From Pohlia nutans (Eukaryota > Streptophyta > Bryopsida > Bryales > Mniaceae): a stretch of DNA of 64,000 nt. Shown piece by piece: positions 36,941 through 47,460 of this stretch (its first letter is position 1; each line of letters opens with the position of its first letter). Both the position numbers and the translations under genes were made by a program. The stretch lies in NCBI GenBank assembly GCA_022496805.1, contig CM040101.1:4652501-4716500 (forward strand), read 5' to 3'. A model generated the notes under the pieces. That model saw only the letters and a program-made list of their open reading frames with translations. It did not search any database and was not told where the DNA came from.

Positions 36941-37838
36941 CACGTTTTTACGTAATATTTGGAAGTGACCTCCCCGAGCTTCATCTGCCAATGCAAGGCC
37001 CTCTCCTCACAGTACTTGGTAGCCAACCTCCTGGAATTACCCGCTAGTTCACGAATGGACAAGTAATCAATTCGTCTGCCTAAGCCTGTATCCCGCGACC
37101 CTCTTTTAACTAGCGCCCTCCCTTCTTTAATTACTCGGAGCCTAAAATCATTTTCTTGCATGATTTTCAAACAAGCAGCATACGTAAAATTTGTAAGCCG
37201 CATTGTATTTTTCCATCACATGAGTGGAAATCAGCGTGGACAACAGGAAAACCTCTGACCCAAATTCACAGTCCGAACCCTCTTGCAAAGCAGCCTCCGA
37301 AATGCCGGGATCTTCCTCTTCCAACTCTAGATTTGGAGATTGGGGTGGCTCAACATGAAGGTTTGGCGTGAGGTCGTTGCTGCCACTTCCTCCAACTTCA
37401 TCACAGCGCCTTCTCTTCGCGGCGCCCCCTTCCTACTAGTCCTCTTCTGGAATCACATACATCCACTCTGTAACCGGATTCATTGCTTCAAATTTCTTCC
37501 GGATGCAGCATTGGTCATCAATGTCCCAGAACTCAAAGGGCCAATCAACACATGTACCTTTCTCCAAACGCACACGCAAATCATGGTACGTATCTGTTGA
37601 TTGGTACACGAATGGACTCAACAACTTTGGCCTGGCACTCTCATCTGCAACACTATAAAGTTTAACCTTGTAATTAGTCGCCATAGCAACAGATTGCAAA
37701 AAACTAAACCCTAAACAATAGCTGAAAGCGCATGCTAAACACCCTAAAACCCTAGCCAACCAAAACCACATACAAAGTTGCACAACAGATGGTTGCGTGT
37801 ACAACAAATTTATGAAATTAACTCAAAACAAAAGCCAA

Positions 37839-38168
37839 TGCAGAGCAAAACAATCAGTGCTGCATTTTAGAGAAGCACGCAGTGCAATCTCACCAGCGCT
37901 ATTGCGCTCATCAAAATTAAACCGCAGGGTGCAGAATGAATCGGCAGAAGTGAACACAGGCGGACGTGGACGAGAGAGAGTCGTTGACGAAATCCTAATG
38001 AGCTGCAGAGCAAAACAATCAGTTCTGCATTTTAGGGAAGCACGCAGCGCAATCTCCCTAGCGCTATCGCGCTCATCAAAATCACAGCCGCGGGGTGGAG
38101 AATGAATCGGCAGAAATGAACACAGGCGGAGGTGGATGAGGAGAGAGTTGTTGGCGAAACCCTAGAGA
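37839..38168. repeat. Tandem duplication (165 bp x2)
   Basis: Units at 37839-38003 and 38004-38168 share tgcagagcaaaacaatcag, gaatcggcagaa.tgaacac and aggcgga.gtggatgag-type blocks. It lies upstream (on -) of the broken gene at 37684, so it may be its promoter-side repeat. Confidence 0.85.
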
Positions 38169-38856
38169 GCTGCCTACAGCCGTGGATTGGCCATGTTTCC
38201 CCATCGATCGAGCGGCCCGCAAGAAACCATGCGTCCGGGCTTAAAGTCCACGCAATTAATTCAACATCATTACAACCCATGTGGTGTAGTGCCATTGTCA
38301 GTCCCAAACTTTGAATAAAAAGGGGGGTATCCTAAGTTTAATTAACTCCTAATATGGTCTTTTAAATGGGACCCTATGTTACTTATAACCTTCCACTACA
38401 CATTCCATGACCCCTATGTTAGGAATAATAAAATTGTAATTTTTACCTCAAATGTATTTATGGCACCCTATATTTGTTCTCACCTTTATTTCTACTTCTA
38501 ACGCTAGTGAACCCCCCGAGTGAGTTCTTTGAGAGCTCCTCTAAGGTAGAAGGGCAAAGATGTAGCAGTAGGCAAAGTATTTTGTAAGTGCACTTGCAAA
38601 CTCATATATGGCTTAAATCATTTTAAACATGACTTGAAAGTGACTAAAGAGAATGTTTTGTAACTAAGATTGCACTTTATAAAAGTCTATATTTTATTTT
38701 TTTCATCTTTGATTTATAATGTCATGTATTTTATGCAACATAGAAAATATATGGCATATAGGTCATGTGTACATATGTGATGATGTCTGGTTCATAATGT
38801 ATGCATCATGTGACATTGTGACACGTGTCATACGTATTTTCGTGGCGTTTGCAAAA

Positions 38857-38938
38857 ATATTGTTGGGCCCTCCATACAGACACATGGCTGAAATAAAAAT
38901 ATTTTTGGGCCCTCCACACATTGACACAAGTAACAAGA
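38857..38938. repeat. Direct repeat at the breakpoint of the inverted duplication
   Basis: The block aatatt.ttgggccctccac/ta with nearby gacaca occurs twice (near 38857-38885 and 38905-38936). It abuts the end of the RING-Pumilio duplicate at 38941. Confidence 0.6.
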
Positions 38939-38940
38939 AA

Positions 38941-41312
38941 CTTCATCTAAGATCATTACTGTCCAGGCAAGGCAGCTCTGGAGTACCCAAAAAGACCTGA
39001 ATTTGAAAACCCTGAAACAAATCAACAGAATGGAGAATAAAATATAATAGTCACGCTGCTTAACCCCTAAAGGTCGGGCCTATGACCATGGAATCATTTA
39101 CTTATCAAACTCAATTATGTCACTAAAAATAATACAAGAATTCAACTTTACATTTTTAGTAGATGAAGCCACCTGTCTACTACAAACCATGAATTTTTTC
39201 ATAAATTTTGGTGAAAATCTGAAATTACCATGATTTTTTTGAAGTGATTGTAAAAAACATTCATATCTATTACAAAATGTACTCAAAAATTCCATTTCTA
39301 GGTCCGAGATGGGCATGACCAAGCGAAATCCTTCACAAAAAGAATTAGATGGAAATCATTGATGTAGCACCTGGAATTCAATAGTGAGTTACATTCATAA
39401 GCCAGATATTGGCCTCCCAGGCATTAACTGCACAGACAGAACGATACTGTCGATGATGACCTGGTGCTTAGCAATGCTGGCTAAAGACTTCGAATCAGTA
39501 TGCATTTCTTCGCAAATCTGCCCCAAAATTTTGATTGCAAGCTTTGATGGAACTCGAGGCATCTTGCCCGGAGAAGGGTTTAAAGATGTTATCATTGCCT
39601 CTACCTATCATAAACCAAACAAACACAGGATGTCTGTTTAATTCATTCAGCTTTTCTGCAATCACTATGTTACACTACTTTGATGAAACGTCACGCACAA
39701 CAAGTTATGAACCATGTGCAGGAAGCTGGTATCCAGCTTCCGTTACCCAACAAAGACACCCCTAGCAAAAAGCAGAGGATGATCACATGTTAAGCTTTCC
39801 TATATATTTCGGGAGCGAATAACATAGAAAAGTGAAGCGAGGTGGAGAATCACCAATCGCTCCAACACATAAACTCCATATTGATCTAGCGCAAGTTGTA
39901 CCTGCACACAAACATTCAAATTAGGAATCTTCAACGAATTCTTATCAATAACACCAAATCAATTCACAATATTTAGAACAGACCCCTCAAAAACTGTATC
40001 AGGCAGGCTCCAAGATCATAAGCTTAACCAAATGTATGATGCCTCAGTAACAGACTCAATCCAGAACAGAGACCTAATACTTGCTCATAAAAGAGTGCAC
40101 TGGCAACGACTCCTCCAACATGTAGCAAGCTTCAAATGGCTGCCCATGAATCTTAGTGTCCATAATAAGTTAATAAGAACTAGTCTCTATTGCAAGCATG
40201 CCCCGGGGATAACTTGCTCACAGTACATGACATGATTGCAGACACTTACCACCGACCCCCGAATACATGTGGCGACTAGATTTGCTTCTTCCGCACCTTT
40301 AACCGATACCAGCTGCACAAATTGCCAGGTCACTATGATTAGGAGCCCATAACAATCAGTGTTTGTTTGCATGACACATATCACTATCAAAAGGCTAAAT
40401 TAAGGATTGACTGTACAGTTCGAACAATGAAGCCCATTACAGCGTGAACCAAGATACAATTACATCAAACCGACCGGTTGCTCCAATCCAATCCAATCCA
40501 AAATACACAACCACAAATGCATATGGGAGGGTTTCTGAATGCTCACCATTTTTTGAACAGAAAAAGTGCCACGATGGGGGTATGTAGTCATTTCCTCCTC
40601 CAATAGATACTATTCCCCCTCGACCGTAAGGTTTCTTGATTTCAGCTACTGCCTTAGAAGCTTGTTCCGCATTCCCCCCAATAACGAGTGTGAATGATGA
40701 TGATTCCGGTGGAAAAGGAGAATTAGGTGAACGACGTGCTGGAGGAGAATCTAGATAAGATTCTATTACTTGGCGACAAAATGGACATCTCACACCCTTA
40801 TCAGCCTGCAAATACAACCGCCACATCATAAATCAAAGTGAGTCATTCTGCGACCATCCTTCACAAAGCTGCCTTTACGTATCCGGCTACCGAAAGAAAA
40901 ATGTTTACAAGGTCCGGTCAAATCGAAGACGGATTGTCGATCTGCCATGCTCCAAAGCATACAAGCTACACTTCACACTTGACTACCGCAACAAACATAC
41001 GATACCGTAAACGAGAAGCGCAAAAACTCCGAACAAACAACTCATTCGCAATCCGCAATAGCAAGTAAACTCAAAGAGGTACACAAATGCATACAACCTC
41101 ACTAATCCTTCCGTGAGTATTCTCTCAGCTAATATCTGCCTTCAATTAGTGTAGGTGATTACCTTATAAACATTTGCAATACGCATTTTCTGAACGCAGG
41201 AAGCACAAGCTTTGTGTCCACATGGACTGAACCAAATATCACATTCTCCATCTTCGCCCATACATATATCACAGGAGTCATCATCGGGAATTATATCTGG
41301 TTTGCACTGACC
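38941..41312 (-). pseudogene. Inverted partial duplicate of the RING-Pumilio gene
   Basis: This is a highly similar reverse-complement copy of 11771-14493, running from within exon 1 to the intron after exon 7. It retains introns, so it arose through DNA. Two changes define it. First, a 716-bp deletion removes the equivalent of 12509-13224, joining gactacataccccc directly to atcgtggcactttttc; this fuses exon 2 to exon 4 out of frame. Second, a TTAA MITE is inserted (39060-39427). The lengths agree: 2723 minus 716 plus 364 plus one extra A gives 2372. The first RING is intact in the copy (CDICMGEDGECDIWFSPCGH…CPFCRQV) and its intron borders are kept. Pumilio repeats are lost or out of frame. 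An unrelated exon lies just upstream at 41822-41373. Confidence 0.92.
39060..39427. mobile_element. TTAA-site MITE, family C, copy 2, with a visible empty site
   Basis: The element starts TTAACCCCTAAAGGTCGG and ends ctcccaggcaTTAA. The parental intron at 14375-14378 shows the empty site (ctgtgcag-TTAA-gcagcgtgac). The same flanks surround the element here in inverse orientation. The insertion therefore duplicated TTAA exactly and happened after the gene duplication. It is related to the element at 2445-3186. Confidence 0.9.
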
Positions 41313-41360
41313 TAAAACTAAGCTAAAGTAAGTATTTACAGAGAGCAAAAATCTGAGCCC

Positions 41361-41822
41361 CTATCCACACACCATGGGCTCCGCTGTGGAACTAAAATCC
41401 TCGAACCTGGCTCTCTTCACATTAACAACCGGCTCGTCTCTCGCAAACGCGCGCTTCAGAGCATTTCGAATGAACTTTTGCGCGGAAAATTGGCCCTGAG
41501 GCCGAGCCAGGGTTTTGGTGGTGGTTGTTCTTGCCTCCACGGCGCACGGCCTCGAAGACTCCGCCACAGCCGGTCTTTGAAAGGTCGAGGACAGAAGCGC
41601 ACTCAGAGACTCCGACCAGTTCTGCTGCCACGACGTGTTGTCGCCATGGCGAGCTCGGTGGTGGTTCGCCTTCGCCAGATTCGGGGCGAGAAACCCCCCT
41701 TCCAAGGCCGTTGGCGCATTCTTTTTCCCGATGTGCGACGGGTACACCAAGTCCACTTCTCTTTGGAAATCCAGAAGCGCCGAGAATCGTTGGGAAGAAT
41801 ACGAAGCCACCATCTCAGGCAT
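41361..41822 (-). CDS. First exon of a possible chimeric RING gene (unknown family)
   Basis: On -, ATG at 41822 opens a GC-rich, coding-like frame of about 150 residues: MPEMVASYSSQRFSALLDFQ, then SLSALLSSTFQRPAVAES, then SAQKFIRNALKRAFARDEP and VKRARFEDFSSTAEPM, with a stop at 41361. If a donor in ATGGTGT|gtggat (near 41368) is used with the acceptor ttttag at the edge of the duplicate (41313), the frame enters the intact RING of the copy (CQCKPDIIPDDDSCDIC). An upstream ttttatatag box lies near 41913. The family of this exon is unknown. Splicing is inferred, and it could instead be an unrelated gene remnant. Confidence 0.4.
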   Translation of the reverse strand: MPEMVASYSSQRFSALLDFQREVDLVYPSHIGKKNAPTALEGGFLAPNLAKANHHRARHGDNTSWQQNWSESLSALLSSTFQRPAVAESSRPCAVEARTTTTKTLARPQGQFSAQKFIRNALKRAFARDEPVVNVKRARFEDFSSTAEPMVCG

Positions 41823-41869
41823 TTTGAAAAAATAAAAAATAAAAAAGACCTCAAAAGCTCGATGCAACT

Positions 41870-42345
41870 ACAAAACTCTCGCGGCAGCAACAATGCTTGA
41901 AAGCTTTCTATATAAAAGCTTGAAACCCCAGAAAGACGACGTGTATAAGTACGAGGTGCGACCTCTCCCCCTTTCCTTCGCTGTTACTCTGTCCGCAAAA
42001 GAGGCCACATGCGGAGACTTGAAGGAACGGGGAGAGCTGGGAATCAGGGGACGCAAATGGTAGAACAGAATGGGAGCTGGGGCTTGTTTATAAGGAAACC
42101 GGAATACCGACTGGTAGCGCCGTGCGATTCTGCAGTTGGCCAGCGAGGGCGGCTGTGGGCGGGGGAGCCGCGTCACTGAGGCGCGGGAGGCTCTGTTGCC
42201 GACTCCTTCCACCCGAGCTGGCACGAGGCAGGCTTTTGCTTCACGGGGCTTTTGGGAACGCTTTCTGGGAGGAAGCAACGGGAACGCGGAGCCAGGCCCT
42301 TGGCCTTGGTGGGAGGACTTCAGGCCTTTGACTTGCAATAATGAA
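41870..42345. promoter_or_regulatory. GC-rich upstream region of the chimeric exon
   Basis: This GC-rich block stands out from its AT-rich surroundings. Long frames on both strands here have no motifs and look like by-products of base composition. It may be a promoter/5' UTR region that came with the exon at 41822. Confidence 0.3.
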
Positions 42346-42762
42346 TGGCCTTGCAAAAATAAAGAATTCAATAATGAACTTGCAAAAATCTAAGGCAATA
42401 GAGTTAACCGAAAAGTCAATTCAAAGAGGAAAGTTTTGGCAAACTCTTGTTGAATTCCTGTTGAACTCATGTTGAAATATAAATAGACCAAAAACTAATC
42501 TATGATAAGTTGGAAGACAATCTAAAGCAAGGCACTCGCATTATTCTCCACACCTTGCTACGACTCCTACACCTTCCACCAAAGCTCCAAGCCCATGGCC
42601 CACAAGGGAACAATCTATGACACAACACTATTCAACCCAAATTTAGTTCAATAGAGAAGTTAGAAGTAGAGCAAAAAGGGAAGTTAAATGCGCTTCTTTT
42701 CGGTTAACTCAATTATGACATACTAATTTATGAATATATTTGGGATGGTTGATGTGTTCAAA
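42346..42762. other. Stretch without features
   Basis: AT-rich, non-coding; nothing recognisable apart from a short direct repeat, aaagaattcaataatgaa/aatgaacttgcaaaa, near 42348-42390. Confidence 0.5.
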
Positions 42763-43340
42763 TTAACCCCTAAACGTCCTCACTCCTCTCCAAATTTCGC
42801 AGTTTAGCAAAGATGCATCATAAAATGCAATCCAGAAGGATATTTTGAACTTGATGTATGAATAAAAGTTGTACATTATCGATTTTAGATTCTATCCATA
42901 CAGTTAGATCTGCGATTGCTATCACTAATATTTTGTATAAAATTTGAAACTTGAAATTCAAAATTCTTTTGTAATTTGATTACAGATATGATATTGACAA
43001 TTTGTACATGAAATTTGTTGTGATTGGTTGAAATGTAATACTCTAAATGTAGTGATTTTTGGAGATTTTTTGGTTGCTTAATTTTATGAGTTGACTTTTT
43101 TAAGAGTACTTTTACACTCAAAATCTTTGAAATCTTAGGTGAATCACTACAACATGAAATGAGGCATAGAAATTTCATAAATCACCCCCTTTCTAATTGG
43201 ATCACACATACATTTAACTAACTTCCCATAAAATCACACAGTAAAAATTTCACACTGCAAAAAGTCAATGATAGATGATAAATATGTGTTCGATTTTGTA
43301 CATCGTCCACATTTTGGACGGGTTGACGTTTAGAGGTTAA
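42763..43340. mobile_element. TTAA-site MITE, family A, copy 3
   Basis: Begins TTAACCCCTAAACGTCCTC and ends gttgacgtttagaggTTAA. The interior is colinear with copies 1 and 2 (blocks tgatgtatgaataaaagttg and actctaaatgtagtgattt). No coding capacity. Confidence 0.85.
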
Positions 43341-43349
43341 GTATTGTTA

Positions 43350-43648
43350 GAGCATCTCCACTAGCACTATGGATTCCACTCTGAAGGTCATCCAAAAAGT
43401 CATACCTCACCATGTAGTTCCCCCACCAAAATCACTCAATTAAATTCTTGAAAATAGTAAGTAAGCCACTCACAAGTCACCACGCATGGATTGTGCAATT
43501 ATGATGTGCAAGTAAAAAGAGAGATATACTAGCAAGAGTGTTTTTAGTGGATTATCTAGTGTCACGGGCCAAATAAATCGTTCACCAAATGAGGCTCATC
43601 CATTTTTCCATAGCCAAAGCGGTATCCAGAGTGTTAGTGGAGATACTC
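43350..43648. mobile_element. Tourist-like (PIF/Harbinger) MITE, 299 bp, TSD TTA
   Basis: Inverted termini are GAGCATCTCCACTAGCACTA and GAGTATCTCCACTAACACTC. They are flanked by TTA on both sides (43347-43349 and 43649-43651), the classic PIF/Harbinger target duplication. The element begins only 9 bp after the end of the family A MITE. Confidence 0.82.
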
Positions 43649-43664
43649 TTAGTATGTATATTGT

Positions 43665-44965
43665 ATATATTAGTCATATAATAGTAAAGATTTATTTAAT
43701 TGTTTTATTTTATATTTACTTATTTGAAATGTTTGTAGGTGCATCATAAAATATTAAGAAAGATAATGTACACAAAAGGTAAATAATGTTTATTGTGTGA
43801 CTTGCTACCCAACCATAGAAGTGAGATCTTGTCAATTAGACGTTGCGATCTCCTTCACCCACCAAGCCACAATTATGGTCCGAGTACTATTTGTCTACAT
43901 ACTTAGAATATGTATAGGCTAACTAGATTCCACCAATTATTGCCATTTTTGTGGCTCACAGTAATTCAATTTTCTCGCAGTAATTGTGGTATTAGAACAA
44001 AGTGTGATTCGCACTAATTGAGAATTGGTGAGAGTCTCCCACTAATTTTGCGACTCACAGTAATGGAAATAATATTTTGGAATTCTAACTAACTAGGAGT
44101 CTTGAATGTTTGGTCTTTAAGTTCCCTCATAAGTAATTTAATTACCATATTTGTAACTTAATTTCAACACATAACCCATTCCAAATAAAAGAATAGCTAG
44201 GTGGGAGAGCATTGTGGAAGTTCGATGACAGGAAATCTATGCTCAAAATCCCAAATGATTACAAATCCTTAATGGTATTCAAACAAATATGTTGTGTTTG
44301 TGGAGACTAGAACATGCTTTTGAATGGAAAAAATTCCATGGAGTGCAGAAAAGTAATTGTAATGTTCATAAACCTCTTTGTGAATTGTTTGTTCTTGTAC
44401 ATAAATCCCTTTTTTGATAAATACCCTTCATGCAGGTTTTTATGAACCTTTTGTTCTTAGACATGAACCTCTTTTGTGATAACTACGCTTCATTTCTTTA
44501 GGTCGCCCGTTTAAACTACACTTTGATAAAACAATGAACATAACATTAGTTTTCTTCCTTTAGGGAACCACCTCTGAATGTACATCGTTAATGGAACTAT
44601 AGAAATATTTTCTAAACATTCACGAAAATATGTTATCTTTGTCCAAATACCCTTAAGTGGTTCCAAATATTTTTGATACATTTTTATTATTAATTTGAAA
44701 GCTTGAATGAGGCTTCTATGTGTATTCTAAATATGTAGACAAATAGTACTAGGACCATAACTTGGATTTGGTGGGTGAAAGAGATCACAATGCCTAACCG
44801 ACAAGATCTCACTTCTATAGTTGGGTGGTGAGTCACACAATAATCATTATGTACCTTTTGTGCACATTATCTTTTTCAATATTTTATGATGTACCTACAA
44901 ACACTTCGAATAAATAAACATAAAATAAACAAATAAATATATTTTAATATTATATGACTAATATA
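43665..44965. mobile_element. Long inverted-repeat element (arms ~250 bp)
   Basis: The left arm (~43665-43920) and the reverse complement of the right arm (~44725-44965) share the outer tatattagtcatataata, and the inner blocks cataaaatatt.a.aaagataatgt, agaagtgagatcttgtc and tagtact.tttgtctacata. The ~800-bp middle is non-coding. Long terminal inverted repeats with no transposase suggest a non-autonomous Mutator-like or foldback element; no target duplication was fixed. Confidence 0.7.
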
Positions 44966-44980
44966 TATATATATATATAT
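44960..44980. repeat. (TA)n microsatellite, left of TIR element
   Basis: An uninterrupted AT repeat of about 20 bp directly abuts the 612-bp TIR element. A matching (TA)n tract lies on its other side. Confidence 0.9.
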
Positions 44981-45587
44981 GGGTGAAAGCATGAAAAACT
45001 GTACCAAAAAGTTAGTCTGCTATACTAAATTCATAATTGTTTTTGTCAAAGGCCATAAATTTATATCAAAATATACTGTATTTTGTTTTTTAATTTCATG
45101 AAGCCCTCTAGAGTTCTTATAGGTATTTGAACCCAAATTTTCAGAACAAAATCTTTAAAAAAGTTTACAAAAAGTAGTGTTTGAAAATGAATCCCTAAAT
45201 CCAATCTCGGTTGCAAAATTGATGGCCTTAAATACACTCAACATAAATATAATTTTTATAACCTATGATAGAATTGAGGTCCTTGTCCAAAAAGAAAGTA
45301 GAGAAAAATATGTTTTGATATACATTTTGCTTGTTTTATATCAACTTTGTTGATTGTACGTAACTACTTTTTCAATTTTGGCCACTCCTACGTCAATAAG
45401 AAATTTATAACTACTTATTGAAGATCATTTTCTCAAATTTTTTTGGTAGAATTTATTAAAAAAAATAGGTGTTTTATTTTATTGTTATTTAATTTTTTAC
45501 GAAATTCAACTTTATAATGTATTTTTGAACCCTGCATTGTTGAATGGTCATAATAATTAGAGGTGGTACACTTTTTCGTGCTTTCAC

Positions 45588-45592
<5 letters not shown>
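44981..45592. mobile_element. 612-bp TIR element in a (TA)n tract
   Basis: The ends are GGGTGAAAGCATGAAAAACT and, inverted, GGGTGAAAGCACGAAAAAGT, followed on both sides by GTACCA/TGTACCACC. It sits between two (TA)n tracts (44960-44980 and 45593-45626), as expected for an insertion into a TA microsatellite. It is non-coding. Its whole length is colinear with the intron region 35507-36100 of the broken gene on -. Confidence 0.82.

Positions 45593-45626
<34 letters not shown>
45593..45626. repeat. (TA)n microsatellite, right of TIR element
   Basis: About 34 bp of TA repeat. Together with 44960-44980 it probably formed one tract before the TIR element was inserted. Confidence 0.9.
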
Positions 45627-45632
<6 letters not shown>

Positions 45633-46020
45633 CTAATAGTACTTAATTTCACCACATCACCCATCCCAAATATATTCATATATATTAGTCTATTGTGGCA
45701 CTCTCTGCCAAGAATTGCCCGCCCTCCATGTCGCCCGCCCTCCACGTCACCCTCTCTTGGCCGATGACCTCTTCAATCCCATGCGGCAAGTCAAGAGTTG
45801 GGTTTGAGAGCCAATTGACTCTCGATGGATGAAAGCAAGTTCATCTCAACGCCTCCTAGGAGCACTTTGTCCGCATGAACAATCAATGTGTCATAAATTG
45901 GGCCAAGGGGTTGCGGTCTAAGTAAACCCAAACAATGGACGCCTATGCGATGGTGGAATGGATTGTAACCACGGTCGTGTGCAAAAAGAGAGATGGATGG
46001 AATGCGTAAATACACTAGTA

Positions 46021-46153
46021 GGATTTTGGTCCTCTATAACTAGTCTTTTATGACTTGAATGGTCCGAAACGACTTTTTTTTTAAAGAATTGAGTCACAAA
46101 GAACCATTTAAGTCACAAAGAACCAGTTATAAAGGACCAAAATCCTACTAGTG
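46021..46153. mobile_element. Miniature CACTA element, 133 bp, TSD ATA
   Basis: Inverted termini share CACTAGTAGGATTTTGGTCC over at least 20 bp and continue with c/ttataact. They are flanked by ATA on each side (46018-46020 and 46154-46156). The centre has two copies of gagtcacaaagaaccatt/aagtcacaaagaaccag. Confidence 0.9.
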
Positions 46154-46251
46154 ATAGATCAATTGAGCCTTCACTAAAAAAGGGCAGCATAAGGCAAAAC
46201 ACACAATGGGGCATTCAACAACACACTACTCCACGCACTTAAATCGAATAG

Positions 46252-46523
46252 CCCTAGGTACTTTGGGTACCTTAATTGAGGCCCAATTAGTCAAATAACG
46301 ACCATCAAGGGACAAAATGCACCCTTGTAGGAAAATGACAGGATACAAACAACACAAAATGGACACTAAAACACCAAAAACTCTATGAATTCAACCTAAT
46401 TGACCCTAGGTACTCATAGTACCTCGAATGGGGCCTAATTAGTCAAATAATCATCACAAAGGGGAGAATTGCACCCTTGTTGTAAAATGGCAGCACACAA
46501 AACAACACAAAATGAGTGACCAC
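46252..46523. repeat. Diverged tandem duplication (~152 bp x2)
   Basis: Both units start with ccctaggtact and share attagtcaaataa and aattgcacccttgt-type blocks, then a(c)aacaacacaaaatg. Non-coding. Confidence 0.75.
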
Positions 46524-47089
46524 GAGTCCCAATTCATCTACAAATTGCCAAAAAATGTAAATGACGAAGATTGCTCACTAGTGTCACACATTGATCATGG
46601 AATGAAGAGGAATGATGAGAATTTGGCAGCGCTTCCACTTCATGTCAAAAACCCTAAAATTTGCACAACCAAAACCTATTAATTCACCCAATTCTCTATT
46701 GATGATGGGACCCAGCCGGTGCAATTTTGACAACGCTTCTGCACTAGGCTAAACACCGGTACTCTAGGGTTCCAAGCACAATCCCCAATCCTAAATTTTG
46801 AATAGAAGACAAACAACAACGCCACCACAAGGCCAACAATTTGAATACTCAATGAAGCAAAGGCAACTCGAAAAGAGAAGAAATTAGAATCGCAATTTTA
46901 AACAAGCAAGGAGTCTCTATCATCCTGGCAAACGACAAGAGATGAGTGGCACCTCAAATTGTGCCAATTTGTGGAAGAGGGAGGCAATCAATACATCCCT
47001 TCCTAATATCCCCTTGTCAATCCTTCGTAATATCACACAGAGGAGACAAGGGTAATGCACCGCGGCCGTCTTTCCTCTTCGAATTCCGA

Positions 47090-47460
47090 ATTCGCCCTCG
47101 CATTGTTGTGGTGGCAGTCGCCGCCTTGGGGCCTCAATCATGCCTCGATGTCATCCTGTGTTGGTCGTAGTGCAACTTGGCCTCGCCGCCTTGGAATCCC
47201 AGATTTGTCTTTGCACTGCCGTGGTGGCAGTTACCGCCTTGGGTCCTTGATCGCGCCTCGATGCTGTCACGTACTTGTCGTATTGCGATTTGGCTACAAC
47301 TGTCACGCCGTCACAGTGCCCGGACTCCAATCTCATCTACTAATGTTGGTCGTCTTACTATTGAGTAATGGTCGTATTGCGACTTGGTATCGCCTCCACA
47401 CCGTCGCAACGCATGGACTTCTCACTCGCCACTAATGCTGGTCGTCTTGCCGTTGCGTAC
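47090..47460. repeat. Degenerate GC-richer repeats
   Basis: Blocks such as gtggtggcagt.(c/a)ccgccttgg, gcctcgatg.t.tca and ttggtcgt(a/c)(g/t)tgc recur at least twice (near 47108-47180 and 47220-47292), with shorter matches to 47460. No gene supported. The block stops where the CACTA element begins. Confidence 0.55.

Larger units (their letters stand above)
33533..37684 (-). pseudogene. Multi-exon gene of an uncharacterised multi-copy family, broken
   Basis: On -, segments are 37684-37436 (ATG, MATNYKVKLYSVADESARPK), 37203-36931, 36552-36102, 35556-~34640 and on to 33533. Recognisable stretches include YGSKDSHCCVSTFKPVVG, ARVIMVNPLHALLPRLVLV, DRLWGKCCAATVGPIIGHAS, FGDHLVGGNTKTLTVQECFV and HLTGSDSCKIFFSKVGGM. 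I associate this combination with a large, unnamed family in seedless-plant genomes, probably transposon-related. Breaks: two adjacent TAG codons (37433-37438) in an otherwise open frame, a frameshift near 37200, a frameshift near 34640 (after KVSF), and further stops near 34500, 34270 and 34070. The GSD…FF segment resembles part of an RNase-H-like transposase fold, but that is only an impression. The introns at 35557-36101 and ~36553-36930 have inverted repeats at their borders. Confidence 0.6.

Noticed and set aside
41868..42371. Open frame on - upstream of the chimeric exon
   Set aside because: GC-rich by-product frame; basic and Pro/Ser-rich without motifs, with equal frames on the other strand.
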